DNA of 30,389 nt. Origin: Paramicrosporidium saccamoebae (taxonomy: Eukaryota; Rozellomycota). Shown piece by piece: positions 1 through 7,777 of the stretch (positions are counted from its first letter, which is position 1; the number at the start of each line of letters is the position of its first letter). The DNA is taken from contig MTSL01000124.1 of the NCBI GenBank assembly GCA_002794465.1, positions 1 to 30,389 on the forward strand, read 5' to 3'. A program made the translations under genes and the position numbers. The notes beneath the pieces are model-generated. The model worked only from the letters and a program-made list of their open reading frames with translations, did no database searches and had not been told where the DNA came from.

Positions 1-238
1 TTAATGATGTATTTAATGATGTATTACTCAACTAGCCCGGTATACTTTTGGTTGAACAGATCCAACACCTTCAATGTAATTCCTAAACTCGTCGCTGACT
101 TGACTTTGGAGGTAATGATACAAAGTAGTGTCATCGCCGCAGACGGCTTAGAGTCGTAATATTTATTGAAAGCCTTGGCTACATGGGTCTACCATTCTTG
201 ACCCTAATGCTGATCCCAAAACCAACTCCTGCAGATGG
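1..238. other. Intergenic stretch left of the ING gene
   Basis: No coding region that I can support. It opens with a 12-base unit (ttaatgatgtat) present twice in tandem at 1-24. The rest is AT-rich sequence that would form the 3' flank of the minus-strand ING gene. I see no tRNA- or rRNA-like sequence. Confidence 0.6.
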
Positions 239-927
239 CTAGTCGGATATCATCTCGGCCAGATGGCGACATTCCTTACAGTACCATTTCCCTTTGGGAG
301 GGGCACTCAAACCGGCACACTGATAATGGAACCATTCCAGCGGACAGTCTGCATTGTCACAGCCAATCATGTCACCATAGGATACTTGTCGACAATAGCA
401 ATAGACGGGCTCATTGGGATCAATCGGCTCATCAGTCAACGTCTGTCGCTTCTTGGGGGACGATCGTGATCGCCCGTTAATGCCAACTCGTTCGACTCGC
501 TGCTCAGCATCGGGGATATCGGCAAACACGGAGACGAATGGGTTCGCCAACGGCATCCCAAGTTTTCCAGTCAGCTCGCTCTCCAACCTCGACAGATGGG
601 CCTCCACGACCGCCTGCAGTCTATTCTCAATATCAATCTTTTCATCAATAATCGCCAACAGTTTGGCATGTTCCTTTTCCGTCTTTTTAAGGAGAGCCGC
701 CTGAAGAGTGCTGCCAAGGCCCTTTTCTTCGGCGCGTAGATAGAGGTTGCGTTTCTTGAAGAGAGCCTTGCGTGCCTCTTCATATTGTAAGTCCTTGGAT
801 GCCAGCACTTCTAGCTGGGTGCGTATTTCGGGCGGAACGGCCTCTATAGCTACACTGTAAATATACAGGACGGGAAGGAGCTACTTTCTAAATAGTCGTC
901 GAGGACATGAGCAGCATTAGCTGCCAT
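239..927 (-). CDS. ING-family PHD-finger chromatin reader (two exons)
   Basis: Inhibitor-of-growth family protein, 217 aa by my gene model. ING proteins are nuclear subunits of histone acetyltransferase or deacetylase complexes and read histone H3 trimethylated on Lys4. Exon 1 is 927-885, beginning ATG and encoding [15 protein letters not shown] 35-nt intron (884-850) follows, and exon 2 runs 849-239. Joined, exon 1 leads into [10 protein letters not shown], the typical ING N-terminal helix (YL..IE.LP.E...). A coiled helical region covers about residues 10-110, a basic SPKKR stretch lies near 145-150, and the C-terminal PHD finger covers about 163-210. Its C4HC3 ligands are C165, C167, C178, C183, H189, C192, C205 and C208, and W187 lies in the WFH motif of the methyl-lysine cage. 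Without the intron the frame has no ATG and is closed by a stop at 881-883. Which ING complex it serves cannot be told from the sequence. Confidence 0.93.
850..884 (-). other. 35-nt spliceosomal intron in the ING gene
   Basis: On the minus strand it begins GTAGCT and ends GTGTAG. Removal joins codon fragments A and CT into ACT (Thr15) and restores the conserved ING N-terminus. An upstream AG (TTTACAG) would give an in-frame stop, so the distal acceptor is preferred. It rests on reading frame and family similarity only. Confidence 0.8.
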
Positions 928-1542
928 CCTACTAGGTGATTGGTCCACTGGTCTCTGCTATGAGTTTGTCGCGTAATGGGAAAAGTCACTACGCCTGAGG
1001 ATGTATTGTGCTTCTAAACCACAAATTAAGGCATCATGTCGAAAGAATGGTCTCCCCCAATCGCAACAGAATCAGGTGAGATGGTTTGCGTTGGAGGGAT
1101 AATGTCCCCTAGTTGCAACCGAATCAGATGAAACAGCTTCTGTACATAGGCAGTACTCTACAAGAAGTAATAGCCAGGATTGACCATCTGCTTTCAGAGT
1201 CATAGACTTTTTGGTTAACCGCGTATAAGTAGCACGTGTTGTCCAATCTTAAAAGTCTTGTTCATAGCGGTAGTACTGTTGTATAGTGGACTGATTGCCA
1301 TGTTCTTGATGATAACCATATAGTTTGAAGATGATATTTATTTTTGAAGCAACCAAATGGAGATGATAAGATTTTTACCATTGTATAATTGTTACTATGC
1401 CGTCGGATTAGTAGTGGACGAATTTTCTTCTCGTCTCTTTCCCGCCTGGCTTAGTCTGTGGCTTCTTTACAATCCATGTACAAAACTCGCTTATCGAGTA
1501 CGAGCTCACGTCAATTATCATTCATGGGTCTTGACTCTTCAC
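928..1542. other. Intergenic region between the ING gene and the multigene island
   Basis: About 600 bases without a supportable gene. It holds the ING promoter side and the 3' flank of the first family fragment. An imperfect direct repeat is visible: about 1047-1084 and 1101-1136 share the pattern tcccc...cgcaac.gaatcag.tga. A plus-strand open frame at 1357-1662 lies partly antisense to the family fragment and resembles nothing I know. Confidence 0.5.
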
Positions 1543-2275
1543 CTAATCTCTGCCGCAATTTGGGGCCCGAGTATAAGCGACTTGGTGACCACGTCTCATC
1601 CAGTCTATAAGTGGGGGGTCAATATCAGATTTAGTGGCTGGACGCATCGGCACATGGAGTAGCCGTGCCATTGTCGTGTTTGGGGCATATGTTCGTGTGT
1701 ATGGTCGATTGTCTTTTTGGCTTAGGGAGGGAGGGAAAATTCCCTTTGTCTTGCCCAACTCAGGCTCTAATAGCAAAGCGTCGCTCCTATTAGGATTAGC
1801 GAGTGAATCCGCACGTGGCTGGGGCGTGCAATTGGGACGAGGTATGGCTTGGGAAAGCACCATGGACTTTTCCATCAGAGTATTGGAGGATTCTCCTTGT
1901 AGAGTGTCAAGTCCAGTTGGAGGTGATGAACGGACAGATGGCAACAGCTCTGTTAAGGGCGAAAATGTCATTTGAGGCGTTCCAATTACCTGTCCAGTTA
2001 ATTTACCTGGAGGATTGTTGCTTTCATAACCTACAACCTCAACATTCGACTGTAGATCTTGGCTGATGGAGATGGTAGTCACGATACAAAGTGATTTGTC
2101 GGTTTCAGGGTTATATATTATACTGGCGATTACATTGAGCGCGCTTGATGCGGATGGTTGAAGATCGCCCGATTCCAATTGCGTTATTTTGTCAAGTGGT
2201 CCGATGATGGCAATATCGCCGCTTTTTACGTCCACTACTTTGACAGTATCATTGGATGAGCCCAAGGAGATTCAT
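1543..2275 (-). pseudogene. Deletion-derived fragment of a family member (3' end only)
   Basis: The 3' part of a repeat-family gene. On the minus strand an ATG at 2275-2273 is followed by AAT CTC CTT, the first codons of the family signal peptide (MNLLWF...). The sequence then jumps directly into the last third of a family domain (SSNDTVKVVDV, then GDIAIIGPLDKI, then DKSLCIV). The leader frame and the domain frame differ: from the ATG one reads MNLLGLIQ and then a stop. The domain frame stays open to the stop at 1543 and encodes a linker and tail like those of its left-hand neighbour (NTLMEK, PRP/Q-rich part). The C-terminal tail is longer than that neighbour's. This is best read as a large internal deletion that removed the signal peptide, spacer and at least one whole domain. 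No good start exists for the remaining frame, so expression as protein is unlikely. Confidence 0.8.
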
Positions 2276-2566
2276 TAACGAATCCTGACAAAATGGGGAG
2301 AGGAAATTGTGCAATTTAGGCTGATTCAATAATTTGCTGACGTGATAGCCAACGATCCGGTCAACGTACTGGGTGCAATTACTAAATCTTTGCTGGCTCG
2401 ATTTTAGAGACATAATGGCTTGGTTGTTGTAGGTGAGCCGCCCGGACTAGTCTAATAGCACCTTAATTATTGACTATTAATCGAGCACGTCTAAAGATTT
2501 TGGAAAGCAATGCCGTTTACTATCAAATGTAATTTGACATGCGGTGGTTATTATTTTACTTGTGGG

Positions 2567-5500
2567 TTAGGGAACATGCCTGTATGTGTGGTCCATTGCT
2601 CCTTTGACTTGGGAGGAAAGGGAAGTGTCCTCTTTGTTCTCCAGCTCGAGTTCTGATAGCAGATCCAAGCGTAACTGGGACGTAGAGTAGTGACGAGGTA
2701 GGTTCTTGGAAGGTCTCATGGGCTTTTCCATCAGAGTGTTGGGGGAGTCTCTTAGCTGAAAGACGTTTAAAGCAGGCGGAAGTGACATGAATTCACCGTT
2801 ACTCTGGGGTATTCCAATTAATTTGTCGATCGATTCCCCAGCCGTACTGCTGCTTATATGGTCTCCCGTTTGAATAGTCGGCTGTGAGCTTTGCATAACA
2901 GAAATGATGGCAACAATACACAGCGATTTGTTGAATAAGGAGCCATAGATCATCTCGGCAATCTTATCGGGCGTGTTTGTTGTCTTTAATCGAAGAGTTC
3001 CCGATGCTAATTGCGATATTCGGTTGAGCGGCCCAATGATGGCAAGATCACCATCCTGTACATTTGGCGTTTGTATAGTCGCCTCAAACGAACGAGCAAT
3101 AAACTTGAACACATCTCCGTCAGGGCGGAGAAGGATCGCTCCTAATGGGGGCCTGCCATAGGATGCCAACAACAGCCGATTATTGGTAAGGAGGGTCACA
3201 ATGAGACCATCCGACCCCAGCACATACTTTTTACAAAACTCTTCAATACCCATAGTGGCTTCACTAAGAGCATTTGTCCCCCATGTAAAGATACTCTCTC
3301 GCGTGGGACTATTGGCGTGGTAGCCATTCGAAACTAGGATTCTGTCCTGAGTTACTTGATACCCCATGGCAGCGTTACTGCCGGTCATGTGAAATGGATA
3401 CTTTTCAAGTTTCACCGCTCCCTTGTAGTAACGGTGAGAAAAGACAGTCGGTGACTGTGTGTCCTGAATACTGCTCTGGGAACCATTGCAGTGAATGCTG
3501 CTTTCAAGAAACCAGAAGGCACTTTCCGCAGACTTTGACAGTGGTGCTACACTCGATGGGCTAGGAGGTTGATGAGTGATCAGCCCAGAAGAGTTGGATA
3601 TTTCCTGATGAGTAGTGTATATGCCTGTGAGCACCTTGCTTTCCTCCTGACTGTCGGCCTGGAAGGGACGAACGTTTGTGAGAAATGGAATACTTGATGT
3701 GTGATCGCACTGGAGATTTTTTGGATTGAAAGTAACAAGTGGTTCATCACTCGTACTTTTAACTGTTACACCATGTGCGATTGAAGAATGATTGGGAATC
3801 CTTTTTGATTGTGGAGTGGGAGCAGCTGAAATGGTGGCAACAACGCAAAATGATTTGTTGTCAGCGGTGCCATAGATTTCTTCGGCGATTACATTGAGCG
3901 CGCTTGATGCGGATAGCTGAAGATCTCCCGATTCCAACTGCGATATTTTGTCAAGTGGTCCAATGATGGCAACATCACCATTTTTCACATTCACTACTTT
4001 GACAGCACCTTCAGATGAACGGGCGATGAATTTGAGCAGTTTTCCTTCGGGGCGGAAAAGAGCTGCCCCCAATGGGGGTCTACCATATGAGGCAATCAGT
4101 AATTGATTATCATCTCTTAGTGCCACAGCGAGACCATCAGATTCCTGTGGACATTCCCCTTTACATAATTTTTCAATTTCCAGAGTTGTTCTTCCAAGAT
4201 ACTTTGCTTGCCACTTTTTGAATGACATAGTCATGGAATTCGATTTCCCATAGCCGCCCAGTAATAATATTCTGTTACTAGTTACTCGGTAGCCCATGGA
4301 GCCGTTTCTGCCGTATATTTGAGAGGAAGATGCATCAAAACCCACCACACCGTAGTAGTAGCGTTTATCAAAGACGGCCGATGACTGTGAATTTCGAGTA
4401 CTTTCTTGAAAGCGTGTATAGTGCTTATGTAGGTGGCGAAACCAGATGGCACGTTCCGCTGGCTCTGTAGGTGATTTTGTACTCGATGGGGCGGGCGATT
4501 GACGGGGAACTGGTCCAGAAGATTTTGCCATTTCTTGATGAGCAGTGTCGGCACGTAGATGATGCTTGCTTTTCTCTTGACCATCGGCTTGGGAGGAGGA
4601 TTGCAGTCGTTCAAAAAACAAGTCATTTGGCAAAAGGTCGGTCTGGGCATTTTCTGATACTGACCCAGAAGGTGATGGGCCAATTGTGTCTTTTAACTTT
4701 TTGCCACGTGACCTTGGAGAGGAACGGGGCTTGGCTTTGGTCTTCTTTGACTGTGGAATCTGTTTAGTTGAAATGGTGGCAACAATACAAAATGATTTGT
4801 TGGCTTCAGGGCTATATATTGTACTGGCAATTTCCCCAAGGGTGCTTGACGCGGATAATTGAAGATTGCCTGATTTCAACTGCGGTATTACCTCAAGTGG
4901 TCCGATTATGGCAATGTCGCCATCCTGTACATCTATCGCTTTGACAGTACCATCGGAAGAACAATCAATAAACTTTAACCATTCTCTGTCAGGCCGAAGG
5001 AGGACTACTCCCAATGGAGGTTTACCATATAATGCTACCAGCAACTGATCATCACTTCCTAATGCCACAGCGAGACCATTGGACTCTAACGGATAATTTT
5101 CGCAAAATTCCTCCATGTTCAGTATAACTTTACTAAGATCGGGCTCCATCCAGTTTCTGCCACACTTCCGCCTATTGGGATTTTTAGCTCTGTAGCCATC
5201 CAACAATAAAATTCTGTCTTGAGCTATCCGGTAACCCATGACGCTATTTCTACCATCAATGCTAATGCGACGTTCCAGAGGTTTTACTGCTCCCTGATAG
5301 TAGCGATGAGAAAAAACAGCCGATGACTGTTTATCTCGAATACTGGCTTGAGAAAAAGCATAAGGATCACATGCGCTGCTAAACCAGATGGCACGTTCCG
5401 CTGAATTTGTAGGTGGTGTTTCGTTTGATAGTCTAGGCAACTGAAGGGAAACTGTTCCAGAAGATTTTTCCTTCTCTCTATGAGTGGCTTCTGTGCTTGG

Positions 5501-6775
5501 GCGTTTGTTTTTTTCTTGACTCTCAGTTTGGGAGGAGGACTGCAGTCGTCCAAAAAACAAATCATTCGATACAGAGTCGGGCTGGGGAGTCTCTGATTGT
5601 GGGCTGGTAGGCGGTAGATTAACCGCCCTTTCCGCTGTTCTACCATTTGGGACTGGGAAACAATGGAGCTTGGCATTGGTCTCTTTTGGCTGTAGAGTTT
5701 GATTCTTCAAAATGGTGGCGACAATACAGAATGATTTGACGGTTTCAAGATTATAAATTGTACAAGCAATTACATTGAGCGCGCTCGAGGCGGATAGTTG
5801 AAGAGCTCCCGATTCCAACTTTGATATTATGCCGAGTGGTCCAATGATGACAACATCGTCATCCTGTACATTTACTGCTTCAACGGTATCGTCAGATGAA
5901 TGTGTAATCAGTTGTAATATATCCCCCTTAGGGCGGAGGAGGATTGCTCCCAGTGGAGGCACACCATACGATGCAATCAGCAACTGATTGTTAGCATTAA
6001 GAGCCACAACGAGACCATCGTGCATCAGTGGATACTCCATTCCACGAAATTTGTCCATCTCCAAAGTGACTTTACTCAGAGTGTTCGTTGCCCATGTACT
6101 GAAGAGATTCTCTCCCATGGGATTGGTTACACTGTAGCCATCCAGCACGATAATTCTGTCCTGAGTCATTCGATATCCCATGGCGGTGTTGCTGCCGAGC
6201 ATTTGTGAGTAGTATTTCTCGGGCTTTATCACTCCCAGGTAGTGATACTGAGAAAGCATAGTTGATGACTTTGTCTCCCATGTACTGATCTGAGAGTCGG
6301 CAAAAAGCTCGCCATCGTCAGGAAACCAGATGGCCCGTTCCGCTGGCTTTGCAAATGTTGCCTTACTCAACGAGTCGAGCGGCTGATACGGAGCAAATTT
6401 AATGGACAGCGGGTCTGTTATTGTAGGTTCAGCGGATAGAACTGCCCGTGGCTCATTTCCCTCTTGCCATTGCTTTGGAAGGGAGAGACTCGTTTCGTCC
6501 ATGAGCGGTGCAAAACAGTCAGCGGGAGGCTGCTGCTCACAGGCTGGACGTGCGTTATCCTGAAAAGTTGGGTAATTAGACACTGACACATCATGTTCGT
6601 TGACAGCTTCAAGGCAAGAAAATTCGTCTTCAACATATGCATCGTTTATGAGTATACCTTCATAGGGCACGAGGTCATTTAACCAACCGTCCTGCGTTAA
6701 AGTATATTCTGACCAACCGTCTGGCAGTGTAGACTTGATGCTCTTTGCAAACACAAGGAACCAAAGGAGATTCAT
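2567..6775 (-). CDS. Predicted secreted repeat-family protein, four domains
   Basis: The largest intact member, 1402 aa; not a family I can name. The start at 6775 gives a hydrophobic signal-peptide-like leader (MNLLWFLVFAKSIKS); an in-frame ATG 96 bases upstream (6871) would bury it. A W/Y-containing segment (WSEYTLTQDGW) and a spacer of about 100 residues follow. Four domains of about 210 residues lie at roughly 6349-5708, 5402-4771, 4461-3828 and 3531-2902. Each begins AERAIWF or similar. It then has a Y-Y-G block, MGY.VTQDRI, an LDGY-type turn, DGL.VAL..NNQLL.ASYG.PPLGA, LLRP.G, GD..IIGPL and a final S.CIVA strand. Linkers rich in Ser, Gln, Glu and Pro separate them (FF.RLQSSSQ, SSG.V..Q.P). 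The tail is charged. Domain 1 is almost identical to domain 1 of the gene at 7778-10591. There is no transmembrane segment besides the leader, so secretion is inferred. The function is unknown. Confidence 0.85.
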   Translation of the reverse strand: MNLLWFLVFAKSIKSTLPDGWSEYTLTQDGWLNDLVPYEGILINDAYVEDEFSCLEAVNEHDVSVSNYPTFQDNARPACEQQPPADCFAPLMDETSLSLPKQWQEGNEPRAVLSAEPTITDPLSIKFAPYQPLDSLSKATFAKPAERAIWFPDDGELFADSQISTWETKSSTMLSQYHYLGVIKPEKYYSQMLGSNTAMGYRMTQDRIIVLDGYSVTNPMGENLFSTWATNTLSKVTLEMDKFRGMEYPLMHDGLVVALNANNQLLIASYGVPPLGAILLRPKGDILQLITHSSDDTVEAVNVQDDDVVIIGPLGIISKLESGALQLSASSALNVIACTIYNLETVKSFCIVATILKNQTLQPKETNAKLHCFPVPNGRTAERAVNLPPTSPQSETPQPDSVSNDLFFGRLQSSSQTESQEKNKRPSTEATHREKEKSSGTVSLQLPRLSNETPPTNSAERAIWFSSACDPYAFSQASIRDKQSSAVFSHRYYQGAVKPLERRISIDGRNSVMGYRIAQDRILLLDGYRAKNPNRRKCGRNWMEPDLSKVILNMEEFCENYPLESNGLAVALGSDDQLLVALYGKPPLGVVLLRPDREWLKFIDCSSDGTVKAIDVQDGDIAIIGPLEVIPQLKSGNLQLSASSTLGEIASTIYSPEANKSFCIVATISTKQIPQSKKTKAKPRSSPRSRGKKLKDTIGPSPSGSVSENAQTDLLPNDLFFERLQSSSQADGQEKSKHHLRADTAHQEMAKSSGPVPRQSPAPSSTKSPTEPAERAIWFRHLHKHYTRFQESTRNSQSSAVFDKRYYYGVVGFDASSSQIYGRNGSMGYRVTSNRILLLGGYGKSNSMTMSFKKWQAKYLGRTTLEIEKLCKGECPQESDGLAVALRDDNQLLIASYGRPPLGAALFRPEGKLLKFIARSSEGAVKVVNVKNGDVAIIGPLDKISQLESGDLQLSASSALNVIAEEIYGTADNKSFCVVATISAAPTPQSKRIPNHSSIAHGVTVKSTSDEPLVTFNPKNLQCDHTSSIPFLTNVRPFQADSQEESKVLTGIYTTHQEISNSSGLITHQPPSPSSVAPLSKSAESAFWFLESSIHCNGSQSSIQDTQSPTVFSHRYYKGAVKLEKYPFHMTGSNAAMGYQVTQDRILVSNGYHANSPTRESIFTWGTNALSEATMGIEEFCKKYVLGSDGLIVTLLTNNRLLLASYGRPPLGAILLRPDGDVFKFIARSFEATIQTPNVQDGDLAIIGPLNRISQLASGTLRLKTTNTPDKIAEMIYGSLFNKSLCIVAIISVMQSSQPTIQTGDHISSSTAGESIDKLIGIPQSNGEFMSLPPALNVFQLRDSPNTLMEKPMRPSKNLPRHYSTSQLRLDLLSELELENKEDTSLSSQVKGAMDHTYRHVP

Positions 6776-6871
6776 CGGCGTCCTCTGATAGGGTAGAGCG
6801 GAGTAATAAATTCGCACAACTGAAATTAACTCGACCCTGGCAAGATGTTTTGGAACAGTCAATGAGGGCAT
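6776..6871 (-). promoter_or_regulatory. Family 5' leader block of the four-domain gene
   Basis: About 90 bases directly before the ATG are shared with the other family genes. They include, on the minus strand, a CCAAAACATCTTGCC-like stretch, GGGTCGAGTTAATTTCA and TTTATTACTCCGCTC. In this copy the block is open in frame from an upstream ATG (6871) and could add 32 residues. Since another copy breaks that frame, I read it as promoter or 5' UTR. Confidence 0.55.
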
Positions 6872-6969
6872 TAAGGGTCCATGATTCGATACGATCGCGA
6901 ACCGGCAGATGAGGATTTTAGCGCTTCTAAATCTGCTATAGGCGGGTTTATCCTATGCCCATAATCGCC

Positions 6970-7269
6970 TTAGGATGGCTTGTTTGGAAAGAGCTCTTTC
7001 ACAGACATGAGTGGTGCTGAATAGCCGCCAGAAAGCGGCTTTGATTTCCTGAACGAGAGCTCTGAACCGTGACGAATTGGGGCAGTAGGTACTGGCCTAA
7101 CGTATTTCTCGATTGGGGCAATGGCAAAAACTCTGTCTTCTAAATCCAGATCATTAAACCGCTGGGAATTTTCGGGCCAGCGCTCCTGCGTTAAAGTATA
7201 CTTCACCCAACTGGCTGGCGATGTAGGCTGTACGCTTCTTGCAAGCAGAATGAGCCAAAAAAACCGCAT
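6970..7269 (-). CDS. Short family member: signal peptide and spacer only (truncated copy)
   Basis: A 99-aa open frame from ATG at 7269 to TAA at 6970. The leader MRFFWLILLARSVQP and the following WVKYTLTQERW match the first 40 residues of the full members. The segment near the end (YSAPLMSVKELFPNKPS) matches the spacer just before the first domain of the four-domain gene (FAPLMDETSLSLPKQW). The frame then ends, and no repeat domain follows. It is either a 3'-truncated pseudogene or a small secreted protein made only of the N-terminal module. An upstream in-frame ATG at 7377 exists, as in its left neighbour, but would hide the leader. It keeps the full 5' leader block. Confidence 0.55.
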   Translation of the reverse strand: MRFFWLILLARSVQPTSPASWVKYTLTQERWPENSQRFNDLDLEDRVFAIAPIEKYVRPVPTAPIRHGSELSFRKSKPLSGGYSAPLMSVKELFPNKPS

Positions 7270-7362
7270 CGATGATCCCTGGTAGGATGGGTTGGAGTAA
7301 TAAATTTTTACACTTGGAATTGACTCGACCCTTTCCAGGTGCTTTGGACCGGTCAATAACTG
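7270..7362 (-). promoter_or_regulatory. Family 5' leader block of the short copy
   Basis: It matches the block before the four-domain gene: GGTCGAGTCAATTCCA, a TTTATTACTCCAACC stretch and a match to CCAAAGCACCTGG. Spacing to the ATG is conserved. The truncated gene thus retains the family upstream region and may still be transcribed. Confidence 0.55.
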
Positions 7363-7547
7363 TCGTGAATGGCACATTTTTCGGTAATATGAGGTTTGAG
7401 TAAAGGGCCCTGTTAAACAGCATCCACTTGCTATTGGTGAGTCCGATCCAGATAGCGGTCCCGCAGCCCAGTTTGGTTATATTAAGAATGGCCGCCTATA
7501 AAGAAGCCATGTACGTTGATATAAAAAAGCTCAGCCATCAACAGCGC

Positions 7548-7588
7548 CCTTATTGATATCCCTGGCCCGTAGTTATACTATCTCACAG
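7548..7588. repeat. 41-bp element, second copy at 15552-15593
   Basis: The two copies share CTGGCCCGTAGTTATAC exactly and differ at about four positions over 41-42 bases. The second copy lies 154 bases upstream of the gene that starts at 15398, whereas this one lies about 280 bases upstream of the short copy. It looks like part of the family's distal promoter region, copied during gene duplication. Confidence 0.7.
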
Positions 7589-7635
7589 ATAAGATCAGGC
7601 CACTCTTCGATTGAATGAATTAAGCGCTCTAAATG
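7589..7635. repeat. 47-bp element, second copy at 10706-10752
   Basis: The two copies differ at three positions by my count and include TTGAATGAATTAAGCGCTC unchanged. The other copy lies 115 bases upstream of the start at 10591. Weaker relatives occur upstream of the genes at 13115 (GACAAGATTGGACTACTTTT) and 6775 (TAGCGCTTCTAAAT). It is a candidate shared regulatory element of the family. Confidence 0.7.
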
Positions 7636-7777
7636 TGCTCGCCACGATCATTGTCGCTGCACGGGCTGGTCATAATAACTTTATTGTTTATAATTTATCG
7701 GGCGTGTTTAGATGTTGTCCTTTAACAATGTTTCCTTACTCAATAATAATACGGTCTAACACTTGACGACTTTTGCT

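Larger units (their letters stand above)
7363..7777. other. Spacer with two duplicated upstream elements
   Basis: There is no gene here. It holds the distal 5' flank of the short copy and the 3' flank of the two-domain gene to the right. Two segments recur elsewhere in the island: 7548-7588 (CTGGCCCGTAGTTATAC core) and 7589-7635 (TTGAATGAATTAAGCGCTC core). Confidence 0.6.

Noticed and set aside
239-808. ING protein starting at 808
   Set aside because: The codon at 808 is GTG, and the ING N-terminal helix continues upstream and is completed by a small first exon ending at 885.
1357-1662. Plus-strand open frame of 101 codons
   Set aside because: Partly antisense to the family fragment, with no recognisable domain and hydrophobicity typical of chance frames.
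6776-6871. N-terminal extension of the four-domain protein from an upstream in-frame ATG
   Set aside because: It would hide the signal peptide, and the equivalent block in a sister gene is frame-broken by a G tract.
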